Origin: JANMOK01 sp031415055
GTDB taxonomy: Bacteria > Pseudomonadota > Alphaproteobacteria > Rhodobacterales > Rhodobacteraceae
DNA: 64,000 bases
NCBI GenBank assembly: GCA_031415055.1
Contig: JANOQZ010000030.1
Span: forward strand, 1 to 64,000
Direction of reading: 5' to 3'
Part shown: positions 6,995 to 16,541 of the stretch, in pieces
Position numbering within the stretch: the first letter of the stretch is position 1
Layout: the number at the start of each line of letters is the position of its first letter
Notes under the pieces: generated by a model
The model's input: only the letters and a program-made list of their open reading frames with translations
Told to the model about the DNA's origin: nothing
Database searches by the model: none
Position numbers and translations under genes: made by a program

Positions 6995-8476
6995 TCATAA
7001 CCCCAAGCGGCTTTTCACCAAATCGCTGACGGTTTGCGGGTTTGCCTTGCCGCCACTTGCCTTCAACACCTGCCCAACGAACCAGCCGACCATGCTCGGC
7101 TTTTCGCGGGCCTGCGCCACTTTATCGGGGTTGGCGGCGATCACCGCATCGACTGCCGCCTCAATCTCACCCGTGTCGGTAACTTGCTTCATCCCCCGCT
7201 CGGCTACAATCGCCACCGGGTCGCCGCCTTCCGACCAGACGATCTCGAACAATTCCTTGGCAATCTTGCCGTTGATGTCACCGCTGCCGATCAAATCTAT
7301 TATCGCTCCAAGTTGCAGTGCTGAAACCGGCGACGTCGCAACGCTTTTGCCTTCTTTGTTCAGCCGTCCGAATAATTCATTGATCACCCAGTTCGCCGCC
7401 GTTTTAGCATCGCGTCCGGCGGCGACTGTCTCGAAATAATCCGCGTCAGCCACATCCGCCGTCAAAACCCGGGCGTCATATTCGGTGATGCCATAACGGC
7501 TGACGAACCGTGCTTTCTTTTCATCGGGCAGTTCGGGTAAGCCAGCGGCAATTGCGTCAACATATTCCTGTTTCAAGGTCAGCGGCAGCAGGTCTGGACA
7601 GGGGAAATAGCGGTAATCCTGCGCCTCTTCTTTCGAGCGCATCGAGCGAGTTTCGCCCTTATTGGGGTCATACAACCGCGTTTCTTGCTTGATTTCGCCG
7701 CCATCTTCCAGAATGCCGATTTGTCGTTTCGCCTCAAAATCAATCGCGGCTTGGATGAACCGCATCGAGTTCATGTTCTTGATCTCGCAGCGGGTGCCAA
7801 GTTCGCTGTCGCCAACCCGGCGCACCGAAACATTCACGTCGGCACGAAGCGAGCCTTCCTGCATATTGCCATCACAGGTGCCCAGATAACGCAGAATTTG
7901 CCGCAATTTCCGCACATATTCCGCAGCCTCTTCCGGCCCGCGAATATCCGGTTTGGACACAATCTCCATCAAGGCGACGCCGGATCGGTTGAGGTCCACC
8001 ATCGACAGGGCCGGGTCCAGATCATGCACCGATTTGCCAGCGTCTTGTTCCAGATGTATCCGCTCCACCCTCACCTTGCGGGCAATCCCGGGCGCCATAT
8101 CGACCAATATCTCGCCTTCGCCCACAAGCGGGTGGTAAAGCTGGCTGATCTGATAACCTTGCGGCAAATCCGGATAGAAATAGTTCTTGCGGTCGAAACG
8201 GCTGAACAAGTTGATCTTCGCCTTCAGCCCCAAACCGGTGCGGATAGCCTGTTCAACGCAGTATTCGTTCAACACCGGCAACATCCCCGGCATCGCGGCA
8301 TCGACCAAACTGACGTTAGAATTGGGGGCTGCGCCAAATGTGGTTGAAGCGCCGGAAAACAGCTTGGATTTCGACAGAACCTGCGCGTGAACTTCCAAAC
8401 CGATCACGATTTCCCAATCGCCCTTGGCACCGGAAATAACGGTCGGTTTCGGTTCAAAATAGGCCAGTTCGATCAT
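6995..8476 (-). CDS. gatB: Aspartyl/glutamyl-tRNA amidotransferase subunit B
   Basis: GatB is the kinase/transamidation subunit of the GatCAB complex, which converts Glu-tRNA(Gln) and Asp-tRNA(Asn) to the amidated forms. The N-terminus IGLEVHAQV and the block FSRFDRKNYFYPDLPQGYQ are the family signatures; the C-terminal ~150 residues are the YqeY-like tRNA-binding domain. I prefer the ATG at 8476 (MIELAYFEPKP) over an in-frame GTG two codons upstream. At 493 residues it is full length. gatA and gatC are not in the window. Confidence 0.97.
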   Translation of the reverse strand: MIELAYFEPKPTVISGAKGDWEIVIGLEVHAQVLSKSKLFSGASTTFGAAPNSNVSLVDAAMPGMLPVLNEYCVEQAIRTGLGLKAKINLFSRFDRKNYFYPDLPQGYQISQLYHPLVGEGEILVDMAPGIARKVRVERIHLEQDAGKSVHDLDPALSMVDLNRSGVALMEIVSKPDIRGPEEAAEYVRKLRQILRYLGTCDGNMQEGSLRADVNVSVRRVGDSELGTRCEIKNMNSMRFIQAAIDFEAKRQIGILEDGGEIKQETRLYDPNKGETRSMRSKEEAQDYRYFPCPDLLPLTLKQEYVDAIAAGLPELPDEKKARFVSRYGITEYDARVLTADVADADYFETVAAGRDAKTAANWVINELFGRLNKEGKSVATSPVSALQLGAIIDLIGSGDINGKIAKELFEIVWSEGGDPVAIVAERGMKQVTDTGEIEAAVDAVIAANPDKVAQAREKPSMVGWFVGQVLKASGGKANPQTVSDLVKSRLGL

Positions 8477-8567
8477 GGTCACGTCCTTGGGCAGTGGTAA
8501 CGCGGCCTTTTACGTCGGCACTGCAAGCAAGGGCAAGGGCGGCAGTGCCGCCCACACAATTCCGATT

Positions 8568-8978
8568 TCAGGCGCTCGAGCCCGCCCAAGCCGCCTGAAC
8601 CTGCGCCGTATCTTCGAAATGCCGCAGACCTTGCACTTTGCCATTGCGCACTTTCCACCATTGCAACTGTTCTTCGCGCACCCGTTTTCCCGTCGATTTG
8701 ACTTTGTAGGCCAGCCCAAGATGCACGATCACGTCGTCGCCACTGGCAATGAACTGCCGCGGCTCGAACGCCTCCAAATCGACATTTCCAGCAAACGCCG
8801 CGAGGAAAGACGGTACTTCCTCTGGCCCAACCGCCGCCTTGTGCCACGGCACGTCGCTTTGGGAAACGTTGAAATCCCAGATCGCGCCGGGTTCCGTTTT
8901 GCCCGCAATAAATTTGGCATCGCCTTTGGCAAAAGCGGCATAGATCGCTTCGATCAGTTCTACATTTTCGTTGCTCAT
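8568..8978 (-). CDS. SnoaL-like / NTF2-fold protein
   Basis: This 136-residue single-domain protein begins MSNENVELIEAIYAAFAKGD, the typical start of SnoaL-like NTF2-fold proteins. The second half has alternating beta strands with EEQLQWWKVRNGKV and HFEDTAQVQAAW. Such proteins include polyketide cyclases, ketosteroid isomerase-like enzymes and many uncharacterised members, so no substrate can be named. It is divergent from the LysR regulator at 9123, which may control it. Confidence 0.82.
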   Translation of the reverse strand: MSNENVELIEAIYAAFAKGDAKFIAGKTEPGAIWDFNVSQSDVPWHKAAVGPEEVPSFLAAFAGNVDLEAFEPRQFIASGDDVIVHLGLAYKVKSTGKRVREEQLQWWKVRNGKVQGLRHFEDTAQVQAAWAGSSA

Positions 8979-9122
8979 TTTGTGCTCCAAAAGTTGGTGG
9001 CCACCCAGCAATTTATTCCGGATATTGCGGCTTCTTGCTTTGTGCCTGCATCTGGTCTTGCGCTTGAATTGCCGATGCTGCTAGGCGTATTATCGCAACT
9101 ACCAAGCTGGATTATTGCAACA

Positions 9123-10049
9123 ATGTTGGACTGGGACAATTTGCGTTTTCTGATCGCCGTAGCTGAAAAAGGCTCGGTGATCGCCGGTGCGAAAGGTCTG
9201 GGCGTTGACAAAGCCACAATCTCGCGCCGCATTTCCGCGCTTGAACACAGCCTCGGCGCACGCCTGTTTGACCGCAAGGCCAGCGGTTGGAGCCTGACTG
9301 CCGTTGGTCGAAAAGTCATGACTTCCGCCAAAAAAGTCGAAGCGGCAGTTTCCGTAATGCTGACCGATCTTGGCGGTCCAACCACCAACACGCGCACCCC
9401 TGTTCGCCTAAGCGCACCACAGTGGTTTTGCAGCGAAGTCCTGTTGCCGCGTATCGGTCGGCTCAGCGAAATGGCCAACTGGATCGACCTCAATCTGTCG
9501 GCCCGTTCCAGAGTCGCCGATTTGGCCGAGCGAGAGGCCGAGATTGGTTTGCGCAACGTCCGTCCGCCCAAAGGCTCCTTCGTGGTGCGCAAAGTCGGCG
9601 AACTGGGATCGGCAATTTATGCCAGCCGCGAATACCTGAACCGGCGTCCACCGATCTTGACTCGCGCCGATGTGTTGCAAGAAAAACTGATCGCCTATCC
9701 CGACCGGTTGACTTATGTCCCCGGTCTGGACTGGCTGAACACGACAAAATCGACACCGCTTTTGCGCGTTGATGATGCCTTTGCTATCACCGCGGCCATT
9801 CGGGCAAGTGCCGGGCTTGGCGTCATTCCGTGCTTTTTGGGGGACCGTGACCCGGTCTTGCAACGCGTGACGGACGAACATCACGCCGAAACGATCTGGC
9901 TAGTCGCCCCCATCGAACTGGCGCGAACACTTGCGGTCAAGCGGGTTTTCGATTTCGTGGCCGAAGCTTTTGCCGCCAACCGTGCGGCGTTACGCGGTGA
10001 TATTTCTCAACGCCCGCCAGATACATCAAACGTCGTTCCGGTGACATAG
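9123..10049 (+). CDS. LysR-family transcriptional regulator
   Basis: The first ~60 residues (MLDWDNLRFLIAVAEKGS ... ISRRISALEHSLGARLFDR) form the winged helix-turn-helix of LysR regulators; the rest is the effector-binding domain. The ATG at 9123 gives a normal 308-residue protein. It is divergent from a SnoaL-like gene across a 144-base gap, the usual arrangement of a LysR regulator and its target. Its 3' end overlaps the convergent SDR gene by 43 bases. The effector is unknown. Confidence 0.92.
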   Translation: MLDWDNLRFLIAVAEKGSVIAGAKGLGVDKATISRRISALEHSLGARLFDRKASGWSLTAVGRKVMTSAKKVEAAVSVMLTDLGGPTTNTRTPVRLSAPQWFCSEVLLPRIGRLSEMANWIDLNLSARSRVADLAEREAEIGLRNVRPPKGSFVVRKVGELGSAIYASREYLNRRPPILTRADVLQEKLIAYPDRLTYVPGLDWLNTTKSTPLLRVDDAFAITAAIRASAGLGVIPCFLGDRDPVLQRVTDEHHAETIWLVAPIELARTLAVKRVFDFVAEAFAANRAALRGDISQRPPDTSNVVPVT

Positions 10050-10753
10050 GAAGCTTGCTCGGACATCAGCCATAAAATCGCCTCCGCCACTTCCCCTGCT
10101 GATCCGGCGCGTTTCATCGGGATAGCCGATTCAAACCGGGTAACCCGATCCGGCTCCCCCATTTTGTCGTGAAAATCGGTGACAATGATACCTGGCCGAA
10201 TTCCGTTCACCCGAATGCCGAAAGGCGCCTCTTCGTCGGATAGTCCTTTGGTGAACGTGTCAATCGCACCCTTGCTGGCGGCATAGTCCACAAACACATT
10301 CGCGCCGCCCAAAGTCGCCGCTTTTGACGACACATTGACAATCACCCCACCGGCACCGCCGCTGCGAGTCGACATCCGTCGCACCGCTTGTTGAGCGCAC
10401 AAGAAGGCGCCGATGACATTGATCTCAAACATCCGTTTCATCCGCTCAAAGTCCAAATCGGCGAATTTGACTGCCTTTGCACCAATGCCCGCGTTATTGA
10501 CCAGTGCCGCCAACGGCCCCAGTTCGGCGTCGCATTGGGTGAAAATGCGCTGCACGTCGGCCGGGTCGGCAACGTCGCCTTGCAACAACGCCGCCTTGCC
10601 ACCCGCATTCTGCACCGCCAAAGCAACCCTTTCCGCCCCTTCCCAACCATTGGCAAAGCCAATTCCCACGTCATAACCGCGCTGTGCCGCCAGAATTGCC
10701 GTCGCCGCACCGATGCCTGAACTTGCCCCTGTCACCAGCACAACTTTGCGCAT
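10007..10753 (-). CDS. Short-chain dehydrogenase/reductase
   Basis: This 248-residue classical SDR has the Rossmann motif TGASSGIG near residue 10, NNAG in the middle and the catalytic YAASKG (YxxxK). The ATG at 10753 directly precedes MRKVVLVTGASSGIG, whereas the frame upstream overlaps pepN, so it is the better start. NAD(P)-dependent; the substrate is not predictable. The gene starts one base after the end of pepN, so the two are probably cotranscribed. Confidence 0.92.
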   Translation of the reverse strand: MRKVVLVTGASSGIGAATAILAAQRGYDVGIGFANGWEGAERVALAVQNAGGKAALLQGDVADPADVQRIFTQCDAELGPLAALVNNAGIGAKAVKFADLDFERMKRMFEINVIGAFLCAQQAVRRMSTRSGGAGGVIVNVSSKAATLGGANVFVDYAASKGAIDTFTKGLSDEEAPFGIRVNGIRPGIIVTDFHDKMGEPDRVTRFESAIPMKRAGSAGEVAEAILWLMSEQASYVTGTTFDVSGGR

Positions 10754-10754
10754 G

Positions 10755-13349
10755 TCAGCCCTCAAGAATTCGGTTGATGATCTCGCTGCAATCCTTTGAA
10801 AGGTCTGGCTTTTTGGCAATCCGCTGCATCTGATCCATCATCAGCTTTTGCCGATCAACGTCGTAGCGTTTCCACGTTTCAAACGCCCCACACAGTCGCG
10901 CGGTTGTTTGTGGATTGAGCGAATCCAGTTTGATCAGCCAATCGGCAAACAAGGCATATCCAGACCCGTCGCTGGCATGAAACCCAGCTTGGTTTGCCGT
11001 TGAAAACGCTCCCAGCAAGGAGCGGAATCTGTTCGGATTTTTCCATTCAAAATCAGCGTGCTGCGTCAGGTTCTTGACGGTTTCAGACGCCATTCCCGGT
11101 GCCGTCAACGCCGCCTGAACCGAAAACCACTTGTCCACAACCAGCCGGTCATGCTGCCACTTCTCGTGAAACTGCGTCAAAGCCTTTTCGCCTTGCCCCT
11201 CGGCAACCAGTATCGCCAAAGCCGACATCGATTGCGTCATGTTATCGGCCCGATCAAACTGCCGATGCGCCAGCACCGCTTCTTCATCAAGGCGGCTTAG
11301 CAGCGTCAAGGCAACCGACTGCAAGGCCCGCCGACCGGCATTCTGCGCGTCAGGGCTGTAAGCCCCCGCAACATTCATCTGAGCATAAACGCGCTCCAAA
11401 TGCGGATGCATTTGATTGGCCAATGCGGAATTCAGCGCCCGCCTAGCCTCATAAATCTTGTCCGGGTCGGGCACCCGACCTTCGGATGCAATGTGCTGCG
11501 CAATTTCTTCTTCCGACGGCAAAGTCAGAGCCAAAGCGCGAAATGCCGGATCAAGGGTTTCGTCGCGCAAAACCGTCTGCATCGCCAACAAATAATCCGG
11601 GTCGGGGATGATATTGTTGTCGCGACTTAGCCTTGCCAGCAAAGACAGACCAAACGCCCGCCCCGCTTCCCACTTGTTGAACGGGTCGGTGTCATGCGCC
11701 AACAGAAAGGCGCGGTCTTCATTATCGATCTGCCGCTCAATAATTACCGGCGCTGAAAACCCGCGCAGGATTGAAAGCACTGGTTTAGCTGGCAAAGCAA
11801 ACTCAAAGGTCTGGGTTTCCTTGGTCAGTTCCAAAACACCCGCTTCGCCCATCGCCGCGCCCTTTGGTCCGACAAACCCGTAAGAAATCGGAATCAACAT
11901 CGGCTTTTTGGTTTTCTGCCCCGGCGTTGGCGGCACCGATTGCTGCAAGCTAAGCGTATAGGTGCCGTTACGATAATCTTCCGACACCTTCACCCGTGGC
12001 GTGCCCGACTGGCTGTACCACAGCTTGAATTGCGTCAAGTCGCGCCCGGTCGCATCGTGAAAAACCTGCAACCAATCCTCGATCGTGCAGGCCTGTCCAT
12101 CGTGCCGCGCAAAATACAGGTCGAGCGCTTTGCGGTATCCCTCAGCCCCCACCAATTCCCGCAGCATGCCAATGACTTCGGCACCCTTTTCATAGACGGT
12201 TGCAGTGTAGAAGTTATTGATCTCAATATAGCTTTCCGGCCTAACCGGGTGCGCCAATGGCCCGGCATCTTCGCGGAATTGGCGCGCCCGCAGCAGTTGC
12301 ACATCGGCGATCCGCTTCACAGCATGGCTGCGCTGATCACCGGAAAACTGCTGGTCGCGATAGACCGTCAATCCTTCCTTCAGGCACAATTGAAACCAAT
12401 CGCGACAGGTGATGCGATTGCCGGTCCAATTGTGGAAATATTCATGCGCGATGACGCCCTCGATCAATTCGTAATCGCGGTCGGTGGCGGTTTCCGGCGA
12501 GGCGAGAACGTATTTGGAATTGAACACGTTCAAACCCTTATTTTCCATCGCACCCATGTTGAAATCGTCGACGGCGACGATCATGAACAGGTCGAGGTCA
12601 TATTCGCGCCCGTAAGCCTGTTCGTCCCATTTCATCGATCGTTTCAGCGAATCCATTGCATAGGCGCATTTATCAACATCGCCGTCGCGCACATAAATTT
12701 TCAGGCCCACTTTCCGGCCCGACATGGTGGTAAACGTGTCGTCATGGCTGACCAAATCCCCGGCAACCAAGGCAAACAAATAACACGGCTTGGGCCAAGG
12801 ATCGTTCCATTCGGCAAAACCCTTGCCCGCCTTGGAACGGTTGCCATTGGACAGCATCACCGGCAAATCGCCCTCAATACGCACCGAAAATACCGCCATA
12901 ACGTCGGGGCGGTCGGGGTAATAGGTGATTTTGCGAAAGCCCTGCGCCTCGCATTGGGTGCAATACATGCCGTTAGACATATACAGCCCCTCAAGCGCTG
13001 TATTGGCCGAGGGGTTCACCTCCACCACACATTCCCAGACAAACTTTTCGCGCGGAATATGTTGCGCGGGAATCGTCAACCTCTCGTCATCAAACACCAT
13101 TTTGGTATGGGCAAATTCTGCACCGTCAATCTTGGCACTGACAAATTTCAGCTTCCGCCCATCCAACACTAAATCATGCGGGCCCTCGCTCGCGCGGGCC
13201 GGATTGGCGAAAAAGGTGATCCGCGACGTCACAATCGTCGCCACCGGGTTCAACGCAAAGGTCAGATGCACGTCGCTGACCAGCCAAGCGGGGGCCTTAT
13301 ATTCCGAAAGCCGCACAACCGGTGCCGTCGCCTCAATTTGCACTGTCAC
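10755..13349 (-). CDS. pepN: Aminopeptidase N (M1 family)
   Basis: This cytoplasmic zinc aminopeptidase has the substrate-binding GAMEN motif and the zinc site HEYFH-18-E (residues ~266-270, 302-306 and 325). Length (~864 residues) and the C-terminal helical domain match the bacterial PepN type. I place the start at a GTG at 13349, close to the conserved VRLSEYKAPAWLV segment and preceded by GAGGGG; the open frame runs 29 codons further upstream without family-like sequence. The SDR gene follows immediately. Confidence 0.95.
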   Translation of the reverse strand: MTVQIEATAPVVRLSEYKAPAWLVSDVHLTFALNPVATIVTSRITFFANPARASEGPHDLVLDGRKLKFVSAKIDGAEFAHTKMVFDDERLTIPAQHIPREKFVWECVVEVNPSANTALEGLYMSNGMYCTQCEAQGFRKITYYPDRPDVMAVFSVRIEGDLPVMLSNGNRSKAGKGFAEWNDPWPKPCYLFALVAGDLVSHDDTFTTMSGRKVGLKIYVRDGDVDKCAYAMDSLKRSMKWDEQAYGREYDLDLFMIVAVDDFNMGAMENKGLNVFNSKYVLASPETATDRDYELIEGVIAHEYFHNWTGNRITCRDWFQLCLKEGLTVYRDQQFSGDQRSHAVKRIADVQLLRARQFREDAGPLAHPVRPESYIEINNFYTATVYEKGAEVIGMLRELVGAEGYRKALDLYFARHDGQACTIEDWLQVFHDATGRDLTQFKLWYSQSGTPRVKVSEDYRNGTYTLSLQQSVPPTPGQKTKKPMLIPISYGFVGPKGAAMGEAGVLELTKETQTFEFALPAKPVLSILRGFSAPVIIERQIDNEDRAFLLAHDTDPFNKWEAGRAFGLSLLARLSRDNNIIPDPDYLLAMQTVLRDETLDPAFRALALTLPSEEEIAQHIASEGRVPDPDKIYEARRALNSALANQMHPHLERVYAQMNVAGAYSPDAQNAGRRALQSVALTLLSRLDEEAVLAHRQFDRADNMTQSMSALAILVAEGQGEKALTQFHEKWQHDRLVVDKWFSVQAALTAPGMASETVKNLTQHADFEWKNPNRFRSLLGAFSTANQAGFHASDGSGYALFADWLIKLDSLNPQTTARLCGAFETWKRYDVDRQKLMMDQMQRIAKKPDLSKDCSEIINRILEG

Positions 13350-13514
13350 GTCATGCCACCCCTCGGCTTGTTTGCAGGGGCTTGAATTCGCCCTGTTTCG
13401 CAGCCAAGCCGTATCCGCTGGCGCAAGACAATCCAAATCTGCCCGAGTGTTGCCGCTAAGAAGCAGACAGGTTAGACGAGGATTTGCAGCTTGTGAACTG
13501 CGAAAGGACGAACG

Positions 13515-15671
13515 ATGCAGGATCGGGTGGAACGTCTGGGACTTTCGGTTGATCGCGGCTTTGCAACGTTCATCGAGACCGAAGCACTGCCGAATTCCGG
13601 AACTTCCATCAAAGACTTTTGGCGCGGGTTGGTCAGTTTGCTAGCCGATTTTACCCCGCGCAATCGCGAATTGCTGAACATTCGTCAGCACTTGCAGCAG
13701 AAAATTGATGCATGGCATTTAGAGCGCAAAGGCCAAACCCATGATGCAGTGGCCTATCGAACTTTTCTGGAGAAAATAGGCTATCTGCAACCCGAAGGCG
13801 CTGATTTTACCATCGAAACCAGCAACATCGACCCCGAAATATCCAACATTGCCGGCCCGCAACTTGTCGTACCCGTTACCAATGCACGCTACGCGCTGAA
13901 CGCCGCCAATGCGCGTTGGGGCAATTTGTATGACGCGTTGTATGGCACCGATGCCTCGGGCGATTTGCCGAAAAGTAAAGGCTTTGACCCCGAACGCGGC
14001 CGCCGCGTTGTTGCTTGGGCGCGCAATTTTCTTGACATCTCGGCACCCCTCGCGCAGGGAAGTTGGCGCGACATTTCCGGTTGGTCGGTGAACGGCGGCC
14101 AATTCACCATCCAAATCGAAGGCACATCTACCGCCCTGAAAGACCCCACGCAATTCGTCGCCTACGATAAAAACGACACCGAAGTATTTGAAATAATTCT
14201 GCAAACTAACAATCTGCGCATCGGCCTCATCATCGACCGCGACAGCGTGATCGGCAAGACCGACAAAGCTGGAATCGCCGAAATCTGGCTTGAGGCGGCC
14301 ATCTCGACCATCATGGATTGCGAAGATTCGGTCGCCACCGTTGACGGTGCCGACAAGACGCACGCATATCGCAATTGGCTCGGTTTGATGAAAGGCGACC
14401 TCACCGAAACCGTCAGTAAGGCCGATGAAACCTTCACCCGCGAACTGGCTCCAGACTATACAAAACTCGCCCCAAATGGCACCCCAATCACCGTCAAAGG
14501 CCGCGCATTGATGTTGGTGCGAAACGTCGGCCATTTGATGACAACGTCGGCAATTCTCGATGCAACCGGCCAAGAAATCCCCGAAGGCCTGCTCGATGCA
14601 CTGGTCACCGTCCTTTGCGCCAAACATGACCTCAACAAAACCAACGGCCCGCGCAACTCGGAAACCGGCTCGATCTATATCGTCAAACCGAAAATGCACG
14701 GGCCCGACGAAGTGGCCTTCACCGACGCCGTTTTCACCCGTATCGAACAAATCCTCGACCTGCCACGCTACACCGTCAAACTGGGTATCATGGACGAGGA
14801 ACGTCGCACCACCCTGAACCTGAAAGAATGCATCCGCGCCGCCAAGCACCGCGTTGCATTCATCAACACCGGCTTTCTCGACCGCACCGGCGACGAGATT
14901 CATACCTCAATGCAGGCCGGGGCGATGCTGCGCAAAGGCGACATGAAATCGGCCAAATGGATTGCCGCGTATGAGGATAACAACGTCGATGTCGGGCTGG
15001 CTTGCGGCCTGCAGGGCCGCGCGCAGATCGGCAAAGGCATGTGGGCGATGCCCGATTTGATGAATGCGATGCTGGACAATAAAATCGCCCATCCAATGGC
15101 CGGGGCGAACTGCGCCTGGGTACCCTCGCCCACCGCAGCAACCCTGCACGCCACGCATTATCATCGCGTCAACGTCGCCGCCCGCCAATCCGAAATCGCC
15201 AAGGGTGGTAAACGCGCCAAACTGCGGGATTTGCTGACTATTCCCTTGACGCAAGGCCACAACTGGTCGGAAGCTGAAATCACCGCCGAACTGGAAAACA
15301 ACGCCCAAGGCATTCTGGGCTATGTCGTGCGGTGGGTCGATCAGGGCATCGGCTGTTCCAAAGTGCCCGACATCAACAACATCGGCCTGATGGAAGACCG
15401 CGCCACTTGCCGCATATCATCGCAACACATGTCGAATTGGCTGCTGCACGGCGTGGTTTCGCGCGATCAGGTTACCGACGTGATGCGTCGCATGGCTGTG
15501 GTGGTGGACGGGCAGAATGCTGGTGATCCGGAATATACGCCCATGGCCCCCAACTATGACGGCGCAGCCTTCAAAGCCGCCTGTGATCTGGTGTTTGCGG
15601 GTGCGGCCCAACCCAGCGGATATACCGAGCCGATCCTGCATAAGGCGCGGCGAAGGGTGAAGGGCACTTAA
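13515..15671 (+). CDS. glcB: Malate synthase G
   Basis: This condenses glyoxylate with acetyl-CoA to malate in the glyoxylate cycle or glycolate use. The 718-residue length is that of the monomeric G isoform. Family blocks are present: VVPVTNARYALNAANARWG, TETVSKADETFTRELAPD, IYIVKPKMHGPDEVAF and the C-terminal VVDGQNAGDPEYTPMAPN. Start ATG MQDRVERLGL fits the family. It stands alone, divergent from pepN; isocitrate lyase is not in the window. Confidence 0.97.
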   Translation: MQDRVERLGLSVDRGFATFIETEALPNSGTSIKDFWRGLVSLLADFTPRNRELLNIRQHLQQKIDAWHLERKGQTHDAVAYRTFLEKIGYLQPEGADFTIETSNIDPEISNIAGPQLVVPVTNARYALNAANARWGNLYDALYGTDASGDLPKSKGFDPERGRRVVAWARNFLDISAPLAQGSWRDISGWSVNGGQFTIQIEGTSTALKDPTQFVAYDKNDTEVFEIILQTNNLRIGLIIDRDSVIGKTDKAGIAEIWLEAAISTIMDCEDSVATVDGADKTHAYRNWLGLMKGDLTETVSKADETFTRELAPDYTKLAPNGTPITVKGRALMLVRNVGHLMTTSAILDATGQEIPEGLLDALVTVLCAKHDLNKTNGPRNSETGSIYIVKPKMHGPDEVAFTDAVFTRIEQILDLPRYTVKLGIMDEERRTTLNLKECIRAAKHRVAFINTGFLDRTGDEIHTSMQAGAMLRKGDMKSAKWIAAYEDNNVDVGLACGLQGRAQIGKGMWAMPDLMNAMLDNKIAHPMAGANCAWVPSPTAATLHATHYHRVNVAARQSEIAKGGKRAKLRDLLTIPLTQGHNWSEAEITAELENNAQGILGYVVRWVDQGIGCSKVPDINNIGLMEDRATCRISSQHMSNWLLHGVVSRDQVTDVMRRMAVVVDGQNAGDPEYTPMAPNYDGAAFKAACDLVFAGAAQPSGYTEPILHKARRRVKGT

Positions 15672-15770
15672 TCCCTCACATTTCACGAAACAAATCGCCC
15701 AAAGTTTATCGCTTCCTTGACCTTTCCTTGCTCAAGTGGGCAGAATCGGCTTGTGAACTCTGAGGCACCC

Positions 15771-16523
15771 ATGCGCAAACCCGTCGTCGGCATCATCGGC
15801 AACGCTGCCCTGCTCAACAACGAATACCCTGTGCAAGCGGTCGGGGTGTCCAACGTTGATGCAGTGGCTCTGGTGGCAGGCGCACTGCCCCTGATCGTGC
15901 CCTCGCTGACCCGCGCGGTCGATGTCGCCAGTCTGATGGATGCGTGCGATGGCTTTGTTTTCACCGGTGGCCGCCCAAATGTGCATCCAAAGCACTATGG
16001 TGAGGAGGCCACCGAAGCGCATGGTTTCTTTGACGAAGATCGTGATGCCCTCGCCTTGCCGCTGATCCGCGCCTGCATCGCCAAGGGCGTGCCAATCCTT
16101 GGCATCTGCCGGGGCTTTCAGGAATTCAACGTCGCATTCGGCGGCTCGCTTTACCCCGAAATCCGCGACTTGCCCGGTCGCATCAACCACCGCATGCCCC
16201 AAGACGTGCCTTTGGCGGAAAAATTCGCCCACCGCCACTTGGTCCATCTCACCAAAGACGGCACATTCGCCAAGCTTTTTGGCGCCGAGCAAGTGACGGT
16301 CAATTCGCTGCACGGCCAAGGCATCAAAGCCACCGGTGCGCGCATAATCGTTGAAGGCCACGCGCCGGACGGCACCGAAGAGGCGATGTTGGTGCAGGAT
16401 GCCCCCGCTTTCGCCCTTGCCGTGCAATGGCACCCGGAATGGAATGCGGCAGAAGACGCAGTGTCGCGCCCCTTGTTTGCCGCCTTTGGCAAGAGCATGT
16501 TAAAGCAACGCAAAGCCGCCTGA
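15771..16523 (+). CDS. Class-I glutamine amidotransferase-like hydrolase (PuuD family)
   Basis: This 250-residue protein belongs to the gamma-glutamyl-gamma-aminobutyrate hydrolase group. The nucleophilic cysteine is in LGICRGFQEFNV and the His-Glu pair in QWHPEWNA. The ATG at 15771 (MRKPVVGIIGNA) is the family start. It may act in putrescine or gamma-glutamyl compound breakdown; no other puu genes are nearby, so the substrate is open. The P-type ATPase gene follows after 18 bases, in a probable shared transcript. Confidence 0.88.
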   Translation: MRKPVVGIIGNAALLNNEYPVQAVGVSNVDAVALVAGALPLIVPSLTRAVDVASLMDACDGFVFTGGRPNVHPKHYGEEATEAHGFFDEDRDALALPLIRACIAKGVPILGICRGFQEFNVAFGGSLYPEIRDLPGRINHRMPQDVPLAEKFAHRHLVHLTKDGTFAKLFGAEQVTVNSLHGQGIKATGARIIVEGHAPDGTEEAMLVQDAPAFALAVQWHPEWNAAEDAVSRPLFAAFGKSMLKQRKAA

Positions 16524-16541
16524 TTTTCTTAGGGGACAGAA

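Noticed and set aside
11940..13172. Plus-strand open frame of 410 codons inside pepN
   Set aside because: Shadow of pepN with no family likeness.
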